The notes: a model not told the origin generated them from the sequence alone. 10,088 nucleotides of DNA from Spirochaeta sp. (GCA_030592625.1 JAUVIY010000072.1:1-10088), one strand, 5' to 3'; shown: positions 1 to 6,156, numbered from the stretch's first letter. Made by a program: numbers and translations.

Positions 1-17
1 AACCTCGTTATGGGGTC

Positions 18-56
18 GAATACATAATTATTTATATAATAATAAATTATGTATTC
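18..56. repeat. AT-rich inverted repeat upstream of sppA
   Basis: Arms GAATACATAATT (18-29) and AATTATGTATTC (45-56) are perfect 12-bp inverted copies. After a two-base mismatch four more pairs can form inside (32-35 with 39-42). No T-run follows on either side, so an intrinsic terminator is unlikely. It could be an operator-like dyad, the end of an upstream unit or a small repeat. Nothing coding is visible around it. Confidence 0.6.
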
Positions 57-65
57 TAAATGTCT

Positions 66-102
66 GGGTAATTTCAAAAATACTCGATTTTTGAAATTAC
101 CT
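66..102. repeat. Hairpin repeat, copy 1
   Basis: A perfect 15-bp inverted repeat: GGTAATTTCAAAAAT at 67-81, loop ACTCG at 82-86, ATTTTTGAAATTACC at 87-101. G66 and T102 can add a wobble pair. The same arms recur at 6206-6242 with a different loop. Both copies share flanks of the type TCT(A/G) on the left and TCA(A/G)C on the right, so this is a dispersed repeat of about 45 bp and not a chance palindrome. No T-run follows directly. Its right arm carries TTGAAA, which may act as the sppA -35 box. Confidence 0.85.
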
Positions 103-120
103 CAACTAGAATAATAGAAT
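91..120 (+). promoter_or_regulatory. Candidate sigma-70 promoter for sppA
   Basis: TTGAAA (91-96), 18 bases, then TAGAAT (115-120); each box matches consensus at five of six positions. The -35 box lies inside the right arm of hairpin repeat copy 1. The predicted start would be near 127, giving a leader of about 28 nt to the ATG at 155. This rests on motif match and position only. Confidence 0.45.
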
Positions 121-154
121 ATCATTCGTAGACCTTTCGGAGGATAAAGTAACT

Positions 155-2578
155 ATGTATCGCAGATTATTAATGATGGCTCTGATAATTGTTCTTCTGT
201 CAGGTGCAGCAGGCGCCCAGACTCGATGGGATGAAACGCCACGTGTCGGTATTGCCGTAGAAGATAAATCCAGTGCATCACTGGTCAATATGGCCGCAGT
301 CGGTGTTGGAGATACCACCGGAATCGGGTGGTCGGGCTATATGGACGGCTCCGGTGACATGGATCATACATTGAACCTGACTCTGGGTTGGTTGGCCTAC
401 AATTACAGACAATTCAACAACATAAACAATCATGAAATTGGTCTGGGTGTCCCGCTTTACGACGGACTGTATTTTGGAACCAGTATCCGTTGGACACCCA
501 ATCAGGGCTCCGGATGGAACACCCATCTCCTTTACCGTCCCTACACCTGGCTCTCGTTCGGCATCAAGGGCGAGTCTCTGAACAACAATCCCTGGATGGA
601 TTGGGGCGCGGGATTCAAGCCTTTGATGTTCAGCGATTTCTGGCGCAGCCGACTCACCCTGTTCTATGACGGCCGGGTCAATAACTCGGGTCGTTACGAC
701 AATATCGCCACCGGACTCAGGATGATGCCTATAGACGGACTGGAATTGTTCGGTCATTGGGATTTCCGGGATGATAAACTTGTTACCGGTATCAACCTTT
801 CCTGGCATCGTTTTCTCCTGGGAGGCGAAGTCACCAGTGCCGGCAACAATTCCTGGTCGGAAGGTAATATCCAAACCTTTGCATCCCTGAAACGGATGCG
901 TAGTCTGTCGACGCACCGAAAACGCCTCGTGATTTACGACGTAGCCCAGGTAATAACCGATACACCACGGATGTATGCCAAGGCTCAGGATTTCAAGCCG
1001 GATCCGAATCCAACCCGCTCATTGTTTGAATTCCTGCAGGATATGGAGTGGATTCTCAATGCCCCGGAAGTCGAGGCGATTCTGTTCGACAATCAGTCCC
1101 TTCGCACCTCGTTTTCCAACCTGATTGAAATCGAACAGGCCCTGAGGAGACTCAAAGAGGCTGGTAAGCGGATCTATTTCTATGGAGACTCTTTCGGAAG
1201 CACCCAGTATGCCCTGGCGGCTTCTGTTGGAGATGAGGTATTCATGAGTCCCCAGGGATCCATCGATCTGACGGGATTCGGCGTATCAAACCTGTATTTC
1301 AAGGATCTTCTGGCCAAATACGGGGTGAATATCTACAACTTCCAGAGTCACGAGTACAAAACCGTCTACAACAACCTGTCCGAATCCTCAATATCCGACG
1401 CCCAGCGCGAATCCCTGGAATACGTCTATGGAGGTCTGCAGGAGGAATTGGATCGCATGATCGGCCAGGGCCGGAGTGGTAAACTCACCGAAAATCTGGA
1501 AAATCTGTACAAAGAAGGATACTGGATGTCTGCCGCCCGGGCACATGAAGCCGGGCTGATTGACGAATTGATGTATCGGGACCAGATGGAAACCTGGCTC
1601 GGAATGCGCCGATATTGGGTATCATATTTCTCACAGGAACGTTGGGACATGGACTATGAATGGAAATCCACCAACCGTCCGAACATCGCCGTCATCTACG
1701 CCAACGGCAACATCATAATGAGTGAGGGTGCCAGAGGACAAAACATCGGCGCCGATAGCCTTGCCGCCGCCATCCGGAATGCCCGTTACAATCCCCTGGT
1801 TCAAGGTATTGTGCTCCGGGTGAATTCCGGTGGCGGCTCAGCGCTGGCCTCGGATATCATCGCCCGGGAAGTGGCCCTCTGCGCTGTCGGACCACGGCCC
1901 AAACCCATTGTCATCAGCATGGGCGGGGTTGCTGCATCAGGCGGCTACATGATATCCGCTCCGGGTACCAGGGTTATGGCCACGCCGGGGACCATCACAG
2001 GTTCCATTGGCGTCATCACTATGATTCCCGACATCTCCGGTCTGCTGGAAATGTTTGAAGTCGGCGTCGGTACCGTTACCACCACCGAATCGGCCGATAT
2101 TCCCAATATCTTCCGCCCGCTTACCGAGACCGAGGAACAGCGGATTCGGGATTCGGTTATGAAGAACTATGATTCCTTCATCAGCATGGTTGCCATGAAC
2201 CGGGATATGACATCTGAGTCGGTGGATGCAGTGGCCATGGGCCGTATCTGGACCGGGCGGCAGGCTATGGATCGCGGTCTGGTGGACAGTATGGGCGGCC
2301 TGGATGACGCCATTGAACTCGTCGAAGGAATGGCCGGTGTTTATAATGCACGCATCCTGGAAATCAATCCCGGGAACATCATTTTCGCCATCCCCAGTAT
2401 TCTTCCTGCTCTCGCTGTATTCCTCGACTTGCAGCCGGTGGATCCGATGGATATGGTTCCCGATGATCTCAGGAACGTTATCGAATTCTACAAGACCGTT
2501 TCGGCATACGAAAGAGGCGAAGCCCTCTTCCTGATGCCCTACACACTTAAGGAACTGGATCTGGATAATAGGGACTGA
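155..2578 (+). CDS. sppA: SppA-type S49 signal peptide peptidase with beta-barrel-like N-terminus
   Basis: An 807-residue exported serine protease of family S49, which cleaves leftover signal peptides and other membrane-associated peptides. Residues 1-21 are a signal peptide ending AGA before Q22. Residues about 30-250 are rich in alternating, aromatic-ended strands (GLYFGTSIRW, LSFGIKGE, LTLFYDGR), like an outer-membrane barrel. Two S49 modules follow, about 255-490 and 515-745. The Lys/Ser dyad of the long SppA type is visible: K402 in HEYKTVYNN and S595 in GGVAASGGYM, 193 residues apart (E. coli SppA K209 and S409 are 200 apart). A hydrophobic stretch near 745-765 precedes the C-terminus. 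The start is fixed by GGAGG at 139-143. E. coli SppA is 618 residues, so the extra length is the N-terminal domain. The gene stands alone. Peptidase identity is secure; the barrel reading is inferred from sequence pattern. Confidence 0.92.
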   Translation: MYRRLLMMALIIVLLSGAAGAQTRWDETPRVGIAVEDKSSASLVNMAAVGVGDTTGIGWSGYMDGSGDMDHTLNLTLGWLAYNYRQFNNINNHEIGLGVPLYDGLYFGTSIRWTPNQGSGWNTHLLYRPYTWLSFGIKGESLNNNPWMDWGAGFKPLMFSDFWRSRLTLFYDGRVNNSGRYDNIATGLRMMPIDGLELFGHWDFRDDKLVTGINLSWHRFLLGGEVTSAGNNSWSEGNIQTFASLKRMRSLSTHRKRLVIYDVAQVITDTPRMYAKAQDFKPDPNPTRSLFEFLQDMEWILNAPEVEAILFDNQSLRTSFSNLIEIEQALRRLKEAGKRIYFYGDSFGSTQYALAASVGDEVFMSPQGSIDLTGFGVSNLYFKDLLAKYGVNIYNFQSHEYKTVYNNLSESSISDAQRESLEYVYGGLQEELDRMIGQGRSGKLTENLENLYKEGYWMSAARAHEAGLIDELMYRDQMETWLGMRRYWVSYFSQERWDMDYEWKSTNRPNIAVIYANGNIIMSEGARGQNIGADSLAAAIRNARYNPLVQGIVLRVNSGGGSALASDIIAREVALCAVGPRPKPIVISMGGVAASGGYMISAPGTRVMATPGTITGSIGVITMIPDISGLLEMFEVGVGTVTTTESADIPNIFRPLTETEEQRIRDSVMKNYDSFISMVAMNRDMTSESVDAVAMGRIWTGRQAMDRGLVDSMGGLDDAIELVEGMAGVYNARILEINPGNIIFAIPSILPALAVFLDLQPVDPMDMVPDDLRNVIEFYKTVSAYERGEALFLMPYTLKELDLDNRD

Positions 2579-2590
2579 CCTCCGGCGACG

Positions 2591-2640
2591 CTCGGATTAA
2601 TGCCTGGAGATCCGGAGACAGGGACTGGGATTTATCCGAG
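2591..2640. other. Imperfect hairpin after sppA
   Basis: CTCGGAT (2591-2597) pairs with ATCCGAG (2634-2640), with three further pairs after one mismatch. CCTG/CAGG (2603-2606, 2619-2622) can pair inside. It begins 12 nt after the sppA stop, where a terminator would sit, but no T-run follows. It may be a weak or factor-dependent terminator or an mRNA end-protecting structure. Confidence 0.35.
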
Positions 2641-2694
2641 GTTACCCTCCGGGAAAGTGCTGCTTTATAGCCTTTAGTGTACTCACTCCGGCCG

Positions 2695-2714
2695 GATGTG
2701 ATAAATATCACATC
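2695..2714. promoter_or_regulatory. Crp/Fnr-family-like palindrome, no obvious target
   Basis: GATGTGATAAATATCACATC is a perfect dyad: two 8-bp arms around AAAT. It contains TGTGA-N6-TCACA, the consensus of CRP-class regulators. It lies between two convergent genes, with no intact gene starting on either side. A minus-strand TATAAA (2664-2669) lies about 38 bp away and would run antisense to the sppA end. A plus-strand transcript would run into the palindromic element at 2754. It may be a relic of a lost promoter or control an unannotated small RNA. Confidence 0.5.
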
Positions 2715-2753
2715 TATCGGTAGGGGACATGCCTCAAGATGGAACAGAATGCT

Positions 2754-2821
2754 GGCGAAATGGTATCAGTTGGTACCAAAGTGCAAGCATTTTGGTACGA
2801 TATTCTGTGACTCATTTCGCC
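2754..2821. repeat. 68-bp palindromic element at the copZ break point
   Basis: The termini GGCGAAATG (2754-2762) and CATTTCGCC (2813-2821) are perfect 9-bp inverted copies. Inside, GTACCAAAGTG (2773-2783) pairs with CATTTTGGTAC (2788-2798) as an 11-bp stem with one wobble and a 4-nt loop. TATC/GATA (2764-2767, 2799-2802) adds to the stem across a 5-nt bulge. On the minus strand, the copper-chaperone reading frame stops resembling its family within two codons of the element's edge, and the element supplies the stop codon. This is what a small inserted non-coding element would look like. A structured RNA is the alternative. No transposase or target duplication is visible. Confidence 0.6.
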
Positions 2822-2883
2822 CCGGAGCGGGACACGCAATGGCCGCAGGTCATACCGGTCACTTCTATCTCATACTTGTTCAT
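2812..2883 (-). pseudogene. copZ: Truncated copZ-type copper chaperone
   Basis: A 23-codon reading frame begins MNKYEIEVTGMTCGHCVSR and ends SGAK-stop. GMTCGHC is the Cu(I)-binding loop of heavy-metal-associated (HMA) domains, with C13 and C16 as ligands. CopZ chaperones are normally about 65-70 residues and carry Cu(I) to the CopA ATPase. Here only the first strand, metal loop and start of helix 1 remain. The ATG overlaps the copA stop (ATGA, 2880-2883) and has AGGA about 7 nt upstream, so it was the translationally coupled third gene of the csoR-copA operon. No frame downstream continues the HMA fold. The break coincides with the 68-bp palindromic element, whose GGCGAAATGA supplies the stop. 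Whether the short peptide is made or binds copper is unknown. Confidence 0.8.
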
Positions 2884-5093
2884 ATTCGTTTCCTGATCGT
2901 TATTGAATTAAGCACCACCCCGATGGAACTCAGGCTCATGGCCACCTCGGCAATAAGGGGATGAACCAGGGCCAGGGCCGCCGCCGGCAATGCAATAATG
3001 TTGTACACGAAGGCCCAGAACAGATTGCTCTTGATCGTCTTCACGATCAAGGAGGACAGGGTGAGGGCTTCGACGATGCGTCCCAGCCCCCCCCGGGTGA
3101 TGACAATGTCACCGGCCTCCATCGACAGGTCGGTACCTTCGGCGAGGGCGAAGCCCACATCCGCCGCTTTGAGAGCCGCCGCGTCGTTGATACCGTCTCC
3201 GCTCATGCCGACCCGCAGTCCATTCTGCTGGAATTCCTGAACGATCCGGAGCTTGTCCTCGGGACGGAGGTTTGAACGGACATCATCGGCGGGAATGCCC
3301 ACCAGGGCGGCCACGGCATGGGCCGTTCCCGGGGCATCGCCGGTAATCATCACCGGGCGGACACCCCTCTTTTTCAGGGCGGAAACCGCCGAAGCCGCCT
3401 CTTTTTTAACCGGATCCGCCAAAGTGATATGCCCGGCGACCCGGCCCTCGCGGCAGACTTCGATGAGGGTTTCACCCGGGGTGACGGTTGGAAGACCGCC
3501 TGCTCCGAGTTCACCGGCCGCTCGCTTTCCGGCCGCTCTATCGCCTGCCGCATTGTCGACTGCCGCATCAGCAGTCGGACGGCCCACCGAATAAAGGACG
3601 CCGTTCACCCGGCCCTCGATGCCTTCTCCGGCGGTTTCATTCACATCTTCCGGCATCGGCGTTGCGGCATCAGCAGCCCATTCCACAACGGCCCGGGCCA
3701 AGGGATGGACCGATAACCCTTCCAGGGCCGCCGCTGCCGCCGCATCATGGGCCTCCAGGGTAGATGAAGTAACAGCCGGGTGCCCCTCGGTGAGGGTACC
3801 GGTTTTATCGAAGAGGATAACGTCCAGGCTGCCGGCCACCTGCATGGCCTCGCCACCCTTGATGAGCAGGCCCCGCCGGGCCCCCAGACCACTTCCGACG
3901 CTCAACGCCATGGGAGTCGCCAGGCCCAGTGCGCAGGGACAGGCCACCACCAGCATGGACACCATGGCGAACACCGCCGTCGTCCACGGACCGGAATCCG
4001 CACGCCCCAGCATCGGCTGCATCGCCGGGTAGAATACCACCCAGGCCGCGAAAACCGCCATCGACAATCCGAACACCACCGGAACGAAAACCCCCGCTAT
4101 ACGGTCGGCCAGGGCCTGGAGGGGCACCTGCACTCCCTGAGCCTGTTCAACCAGAGTAAGCATTCTCGCCAGGAAAGCATCCTCCCCCGTACGGGTGACT
4201 TCGATTTCCAGCACACCGTTTTCCAGAACCGTTCCGCCGATCACCTCGTCACCGACAGTCCTGGCCGCCGGTAGGGGCTCGCCGGTCACCATGGCCTCGC
4301 CCACTGCACCTGAACCCGAGAGAATGCGACCGTCCAGGGGAATCCGTTCGCCGGTTCTCACCTGAAGCCGCATACCCATTTTCACCACTTCGACGGGAAT
4401 CTCCCGAACCGTTCTGCCATCCTTCCCGTCGCCCTGAAGCACTCGGGCGCTTCCGCCATCCATTGACATGAGAGCACGCAGATCCGCCCCGGCGCGCCGC
4501 CTCAGCCTGGCCTCGATATAGCGCCCGGTCAGATGAAAAGCCGGCAACATCGGCGCCAGGGCCCCGAATGAGCGAATCGGCAGACCGGCAAGGGCCAGGA
4601 TGGCCGTCACCCAGGCCGCAGCCGTTCCCAGGCTTACCAGGACGTCCATGTTCGCATGACGGTGGGTCAGCGCAATCCAGGCCCCTTTCAATATCATCCG
4701 GCCGGGGCCCAGAAGTACCCCGATACCGGCGATGGCCTCAAGAAGGGTCAGCCCGGGGAGGTGCACACCGGACATCTGTATCACCATCAGAACCATGGCG
4801 GGAATGGCCACCCCCCAGGCAACCAGAATGCGGCGCCCGGCAATACGGAAATCCCGTTCCACCTCGTCCTCACCCGGCACTTCCTCCAGTGGTTCGTATC
4901 CGGCCTTTTTCACCGCCGCGGCCAGATTGGTCCATTCAGACCGTCCATCGGTAACCGCATAAGCCTTGCCGTCGGTGAGATTCACTGAAACGTAATCTAC
5001 ACCGGGAACCTTCACCAGTTCCTTCTCAACAAATCGCACGCATGACGCACAAGTCATACCACCTACAGCAAAGCTAAAATGTTCAGATTCCAT
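2880..5093 (-). CDS. copA: Cu(I)-exporting P1B-1-type ATPase CopA
   Basis: A 737-residue inner-membrane pump that exports Cu(I) using ATP. One N-terminal HMA domain carries GMTCASC (C15, C18). The core shows MVTGEP (268-273) of the actuator domain, the transport motif CPC (385-387), the phosphorylated D429 in DKTGTLTEG, the nucleotide-contacting HP pair (H463, P464), and GDGIND (632-637). Y697-N698 and M719 with S722-S723 in the last two membrane helices are the other Cu(I) signature residues, so copper fits better than zinc or cadmium. Eight membrane helices are expected. Residues about 512-537 of the nucleotide-binding domain hold an odd Ala/Gly-rich stretch with repeated AAG(D/K)R-like units. 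The ATG at 5093 overlaps the csoR end by 11 nt, and the stop overlaps the truncated copZ start by 4 nt. One csoR-controlled operon is likely. Confidence 0.95.
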   Translation of the reverse strand: MESEHFSFAVGGMTCASCVRFVEKELVKVPGVDYVSVNLTDGKAYAVTDGRSEWTNLAAAVKKAGYEPLEEVPGEDEVERDFRIAGRRILVAWGVAIPAMVLMVIQMSGVHLPGLTLLEAIAGIGVLLGPGRMILKGAWIALTHRHANMDVLVSLGTAAAWVTAILALAGLPIRSFGALAPMLPAFHLTGRYIEARLRRRAGADLRALMSMDGGSARVLQGDGKDGRTVREIPVEVVKMGMRLQVRTGERIPLDGRILSGSGAVGEAMVTGEPLPAARTVGDEVIGGTVLENGVLEIEVTRTGEDAFLARMLTLVEQAQGVQVPLQALADRIAGVFVPVVFGLSMAVFAAWVVFYPAMQPMLGRADSGPWTTAVFAMVSMLVVACPCALGLATPMALSVGSGLGARRGLLIKGGEAMQVAGSLDVILFDKTGTLTEGHPAVTSSTLEAHDAAAAAALEGLSVHPLARAVVEWAADAATPMPEDVNETAGEGIEGRVNGVLYSVGRPTADAAVDNAAGDRAAGKRAAGELGAGGLPTVTPGETLIEVCREGRVAGHITLADPVKKEAASAVSALKKRGVRPVMITGDAPGTAHAVAALVGIPADDVRSNLRPEDKLRIVQEFQQNGLRVGMSGDGINDAAALKAADVGFALAEGTDLSMEAGDIVITRGGLGRIVEALTLSSLIVKTIKSNLFWAFVYNIIALPAAALALVHPLIAEVAMSLSSIGVVLNSITIRKRI

Positions 5094-5385
5094 GTCTGTC
5101 CAACACCATCATCATTTCATCGATGAGGGCATCGCCCTCTTTCTCTTCGGAGCGTATCGCATCGGCGACGCAGGACTCCACATGCCTTTTCAGGATACTC
5201 AAACCCGCCTTCCTCAAAGCCGACCGGGCCGCGGCAATCTGAGTGAGGATGTCGGGACAGTAGTTTTCGTCCTCCACCATCCTGATGATTCCCCTCACCT
5301 GACCCTCGGCCCGTTTGAGTCTCTTGAGGGCATCGGTATTTACGCCGTCGGGACCTTTCTTCGAGATATGACATGCTTTGTCCAA
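5083..5385 (-). CDS. csoR: CsoR-family copper-sensing repressor
   Basis: A 100-residue all-helical repressor of the CsoR/RcnR family. The motif LKRLKRAEGQVRGI at about 20-33 is the family hallmark. The Cu(I) ligand triad is complete: C43 in YCPDIL, then H68 and C72 in RHVESC. This Cys-His-Cys set separates copper sensors from nickel and persulfide sensors. Apo-CsoR binds its operator and Cu(I) releases it, which fits the copA gene that follows and the operator at 5407-5423. The start is TTG: an in-frame TGA lies two codons upstream and GGAG sits 6 nt before the TTG, so no ATG fits. Autoregulation of the csoR-copA operon is very likely. Confidence 0.93.
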   Translation of the reverse strand: MDKACHISKKGPDGVNTDALKRLKRAEGQVRGIIRMVEDENYCPDILTQIAAARSALRKAGLSILKRHVESCVADAIRSEEKEGDALIDEMMMVLDRHGI

Positions 5386-5406
5386 AATTCACTCCACTTC
5401 CGTCAG

Positions 5407-5423
5407 ATACCCCCGGGGGGTAT
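5407..5423 (-). promoter_or_regulatory. CsoR operator
   Basis: On the minus strand the site reads ATACCCCCCGGGGGTAT, the G/C-tract pseudo-palindrome flanked by TA typical of CsoR operators. It ends 21 nt before the csoR TTG and lies about where transcription should start, just downstream of the -10 box. Binding there would block the promoter, which fits repression relieved by Cu(I). Confidence 0.88.
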
Positions 5424-5427
5424 ATTA

Positions 5428-5456
5428 AATATAAGCCATCCACTCATATTAGTCAA
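5428..5456 (-). promoter_or_regulatory. Sigma-70 promoter of csoR-copA
   Basis: On the minus strand, TTGACT (5456-5451), exactly 17 bases, then TATATT (5433-5428). Each box matches consensus at five of six positions with optimal spacing. The expected start falls at the edge of the CsoR operator. It points left, back to back with the sigma-54 promoter at 5589. Confidence 0.8.
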
Positions 5457-5480
5457 ATATTTGTTGACCTCCGAAGGTGT

Positions 5481-5503
5481 TTCGGGGTTATTCCTACCCC
5501 GAA
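5481..5503. promoter_or_regulatory. Candidate enhancer dyad 1 for an NtrC-type activator
   Basis: TTCGGGGT (5481-5488) and ACCCCGAA (5496-5503) are perfect 8-bp inverted copies around a 7-nt spacer. The centre (5492) is about 124 nt upstream of the sigma-54 start predicted near 5616, in the usual range for enhancer-binding proteins. CCGAA at 5471-5475 can also pair with TTCGG at 5481-5485. It shares the core GGGT-N7-ACCC with the dyad at 5514-5528. Confidence 0.6.
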
Positions 5504-5513
5504 TCCCTGCGAT

Positions 5514-5528
5514 GGGTAATATTTACCC
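5514..5528. promoter_or_regulatory. Candidate enhancer dyad 2
   Basis: GGGTAA (5514-5519) and TTACCC (5523-5528) are inverted copies around TAT, again fitting GGGT-N7-ACCC. The centre (5521) is 29 bp from dyad 1 and about 95 nt upstream of the predicted sigma-54 start. Two similar sites roughly three helical turns apart are what NtrC-type dimers need for cooperative binding. Confidence 0.55.
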
Positions 5529-5588
5529 TTAAGTGTCTCTCTCCACCGGTATCCCAAGTCTCTGCAAGCTACTTAGCGTCGACCCGAC

Positions 5589-5605
5589 TTGGCACGGAAA
5601 ATGCT
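5589..5605 (+). promoter_or_regulatory. Sigma-54 promoter (-24/-12)
   Basis: TTGGCACGGAAAATGCT matches the RpoN consensus TTGGCAC-N5-TTGC(A/T) at all but one position. The invariant GG (5591-5592) and GC (5603-5604) are separated by exactly 10 bases. Start of transcription is expected near 5616, giving a leader of about 28 nt to the ATG at 5644. Such promoters need an NtrC-family ATPase, and one is encoded at 9059. CCAAGTC at 5554-5560 is an inverted copy of GACTTGG overlapping the -24 box. Confidence 0.88.
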
Positions 5606-5643
5606 TTTAACTGTTCATAACAATTTTCCTGGAGGAAAGAACA

Positions 5644-6156
5644 ATGAAACGTATTATCACAATCATGATGGTAATGGCTCTGGTCGGCGGCGCAGCCTTC
5701 GCCCGGGGAAACACAGAAGAGGCCAATAGCAATCGCCAGGGCTATAGATTGCAGGATTCAGGCGAAACAGTCGCTCTCACCGGTATCGTCGAAGAGATGG
5801 ACGGACATGTCGTTCTCAACAGCAATGGAAGTCTTTACTCTTTGAGCGCCCCGGGGTTCTACCGGGCCGGAGTTGAAATACCTTATGGAGAAACCATTGA
5901 GGTGAGAGGCACCGTGAATACCGAACCCTGTGACGATTGTGATCTGGATGCCGCCGGTCACATCTTCGTCAAGAATGCCATGGTGAACGGCGAAGAACTC
6001 GCCTTCGATAATGGCCGTAGACGCTTTGACGACAACAACAGTCGGGGCAAAGCCGACGACGAGAATCGCGGCAGAGGCCGGGACAATGCCGACGAGGACA
6101 GCACCCGGAGCGGACGCCGGTCCGATACCGGACGCTGGAATAATCCCGAAGCCTGA
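5644..6156 (+). CDS. Small exported OB-fold-like protein with charged disordered tail
   Basis: A 170-residue protein not recognised by name. Residues 1-21 form a signal peptide (MKR start, hydrophobic core, AFA before R22), so it is exported, probably to the periplasm. Residues about 42-122 alternate strands and turns in an OB-fold-like order: VALTGIVEEM, VVLNSNGSLYSL, a helix-like APGFY segment, ETIEVRGTVN, HIFVKNAMVNGEEL. A CDDCD motif (C96, C99) could bind metal or form a disulfide. Residues about 123-170 are almost entirely Arg, Asp, Glu, Asn, Gly and Ser, a disordered polyampholyte tail. GGAGG at 5631-5635 sets the start. It lies directly behind a sigma-54 promoter and before a terminator, so it is probably a single-gene unit and the main target of the downstream kinase/regulator pair. 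A role in stress or electron transfer is a guess. Confidence 0.8.
   Translation: MKRIITIMMVMALVGGAAFARGNTEEANSNRQGYRLQDSGETVALTGIVEEMDGHVVLNSNGSLYSLSAPGFYRAGVEIPYGETIEVRGTVNTEPCDDCDLDAAGHIFVKNAMVNGEELAFDNGRRRFDDNNSRGKADDENRGRGRDNADEDSTRSGRRSDTGRWNNPEA

Noticed and set aside
67..101. Hairpin copy 1 as a member of the GGGT-N7-ACCC enhancer family
   Set aside because: It shares GGGTAAT, but the half-site spacing is entirely different, so the resemblance is likely coincidence.
278..916. 212-codon minus-strand frame inside sppA
   Set aside because: It lies wholly within the coding sequence of a well-supported gene, has no recognisable motif and no promoter or ribosome-binding site.
2641..2690. 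A GYKA-like stretch on the minus strand as the lost C-terminal end of copZ
   Set aside because: HMA domains often end in AGY plus a few residues, but the preceding codons show none of the expected strand-helix pattern, so the match is probably chance.
2754..2821. Palindromic element as a simple intrinsic terminator of csoR-copA
   Set aside because: The stem is long and bulged and no T-run follows on either strand.
2677..2964. 95-codon plus-strand reading frame between sppA and copA
   Set aside because: It has no ribosome-binding site, runs through the palindromic element and into the end of copA, and its product resembles nothing. It is antisense to the copZ remnant.
2961..4988. Several plus-strand frames opposite copA
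   Set aside because: They are antisense frames kept open by the GC-rich codons of copA; the products are Pro/Arg/His-rich and lack domains.
5464..5493. A rightward sigma-70 promoter using TTGACC
   Set aside because: No acceptable -10 box lies 16-18 nt downstream, and the sigma-54 promoter explains the gene better.
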